Shown here: positions 13,989 through 14,160 of the stretch, piece after piece
How the letters are laid out: each line of letters begins with the position of its first letter
Position numbering within the stretch: the first letter of the stretch is position 1
Assembly: GCA_044870185.1 (NCBI GenBank)
Contig: JBIOYL010000389.1
Coordinates: 1-14,160, forward strand
Direction: 5' to 3'
DNA from: JBIOYL01 sp044870185
GTDB lineage: Bacteria; Actinomycetota; CALGFH01
Length of the DNA stretch: 14,160 nt
The notes under the pieces: generated by a model
Seen by the model: only the letters and a program-made list of their open reading frames with translations
Told to the model about the DNA's origin: nothing
The model's database searches: none
Made by a program: the position numbers and the translations under genes

Positions 13989-14052
13989 GCGTCGCCAGGT
14001 ACCGCTGCACACCGTCGGGCACCGCTGCACACCGCCGGCACCGCCGAGCACC
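13961..14052. repeat. Degenerate 10-bp tandem repeat array
   Basis: About nine units of roughly 10 bases, close to ACCGCTGAGC or ACCGCCGGGC, follow one another from 13961. ACCGCTGCAC occurs at both 14001 and 14021, giving a 20-bp higher-order period. The period is not a multiple of three, so the array does not behave like coding sequence. The remaining bases 14053-14160 show no gene that I can support. Confidence 0.7.
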
Positions 14053-14160
14053 AAAGGGAGCCATCACCCGGGCCTGGCGGGCGCCGGCCACACAGGCAGG
14101 GCGGCGCGCCGGCCAGCCCGGCGCCGGACGGGTAGGGGGCCGGGGTGGCGGCCAGCGCCG

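Noticed and set aside
13277..14041. Minus-strand frame of 254 residues at the right end
   Set aside because: It overlaps the end of the fusion gene antisense and its start lies in the 10-bp repeat array. The translation is Arg/Ser/Ala-rich with no recognisable motif.
13961..14052. CRISPR array
   Set aside because: Units of about 10 bases follow each other without spacers, so it is a simple tandem repeat.

Overview
The window is very GC-rich, with strongly GC-biased third codon positions and many GTG starts. It most likely comes from an actinobacterium (Actinomycetota). The dCTP deaminase exteins, remembered against the mycobacterial enzyme, are close to it and support this. The species cannot be named from the sequence.

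Layout. At the left edge is a minus-strand DUF192 protein that runs out of the window (1-491). Divergent from it, a plus-strand run holds a papain-like (C1) cysteine peptidase (721-1620), a small chagasin-like (I42) inhibitor of such peptidases (1693-2028), and a large membrane-anchored iron-sulfur oxidoreductase of the HdrD/EMO type (2068-4263). Convergent to these is a dCTP deaminase gene interrupted by a 302-residue intein (4301-5827). The intein has the Trp-Cys-Thr signature of class 3 inteins. A tRNA-Gly(CCC) gene with encoded CCA and a clear promoter follows (5957-6030).

Right of the tRNA is a more accessory-looking minus-strand stretch. It contains a family 3 glycoside hydrolase broken by an in-frame TGA and a +1 frameshift (6108-8259), a VapC/Phd-type toxin-antitoxin pair with a phased double-palindrome operator candidate (8475-9145), an unrecognised 399-residue protein (9234-10433) and a two-helix small membrane protein (10654-10917). 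A plus-strand MFS/spermidine-synthase fusion (11199-13583) follows. The last 577 bases hold one weak small ORF and a 10-bp tandem repeat array.

How the genes relate. The peptidase and inhibitor look like a matched pair. The toxin-antitoxin genes overlap by ATGA and are surely co-translated. The iron-sulfur protein would feed electrons from an electron-transfer flavoprotein into menaquinone, but no etf genes are in the window. The dCTP deaminase supplies dUMP for dTTP synthesis and can only work after the intein removes itself. The most notable item is the class 3 intein, placed exactly before the catalytic Ser of dCTP deaminase and carrying an apparently eroding homing endonuclease. No multi-gene system that looks wholly new was found; the peptidase-inhibitor pair is the nearest candidate.
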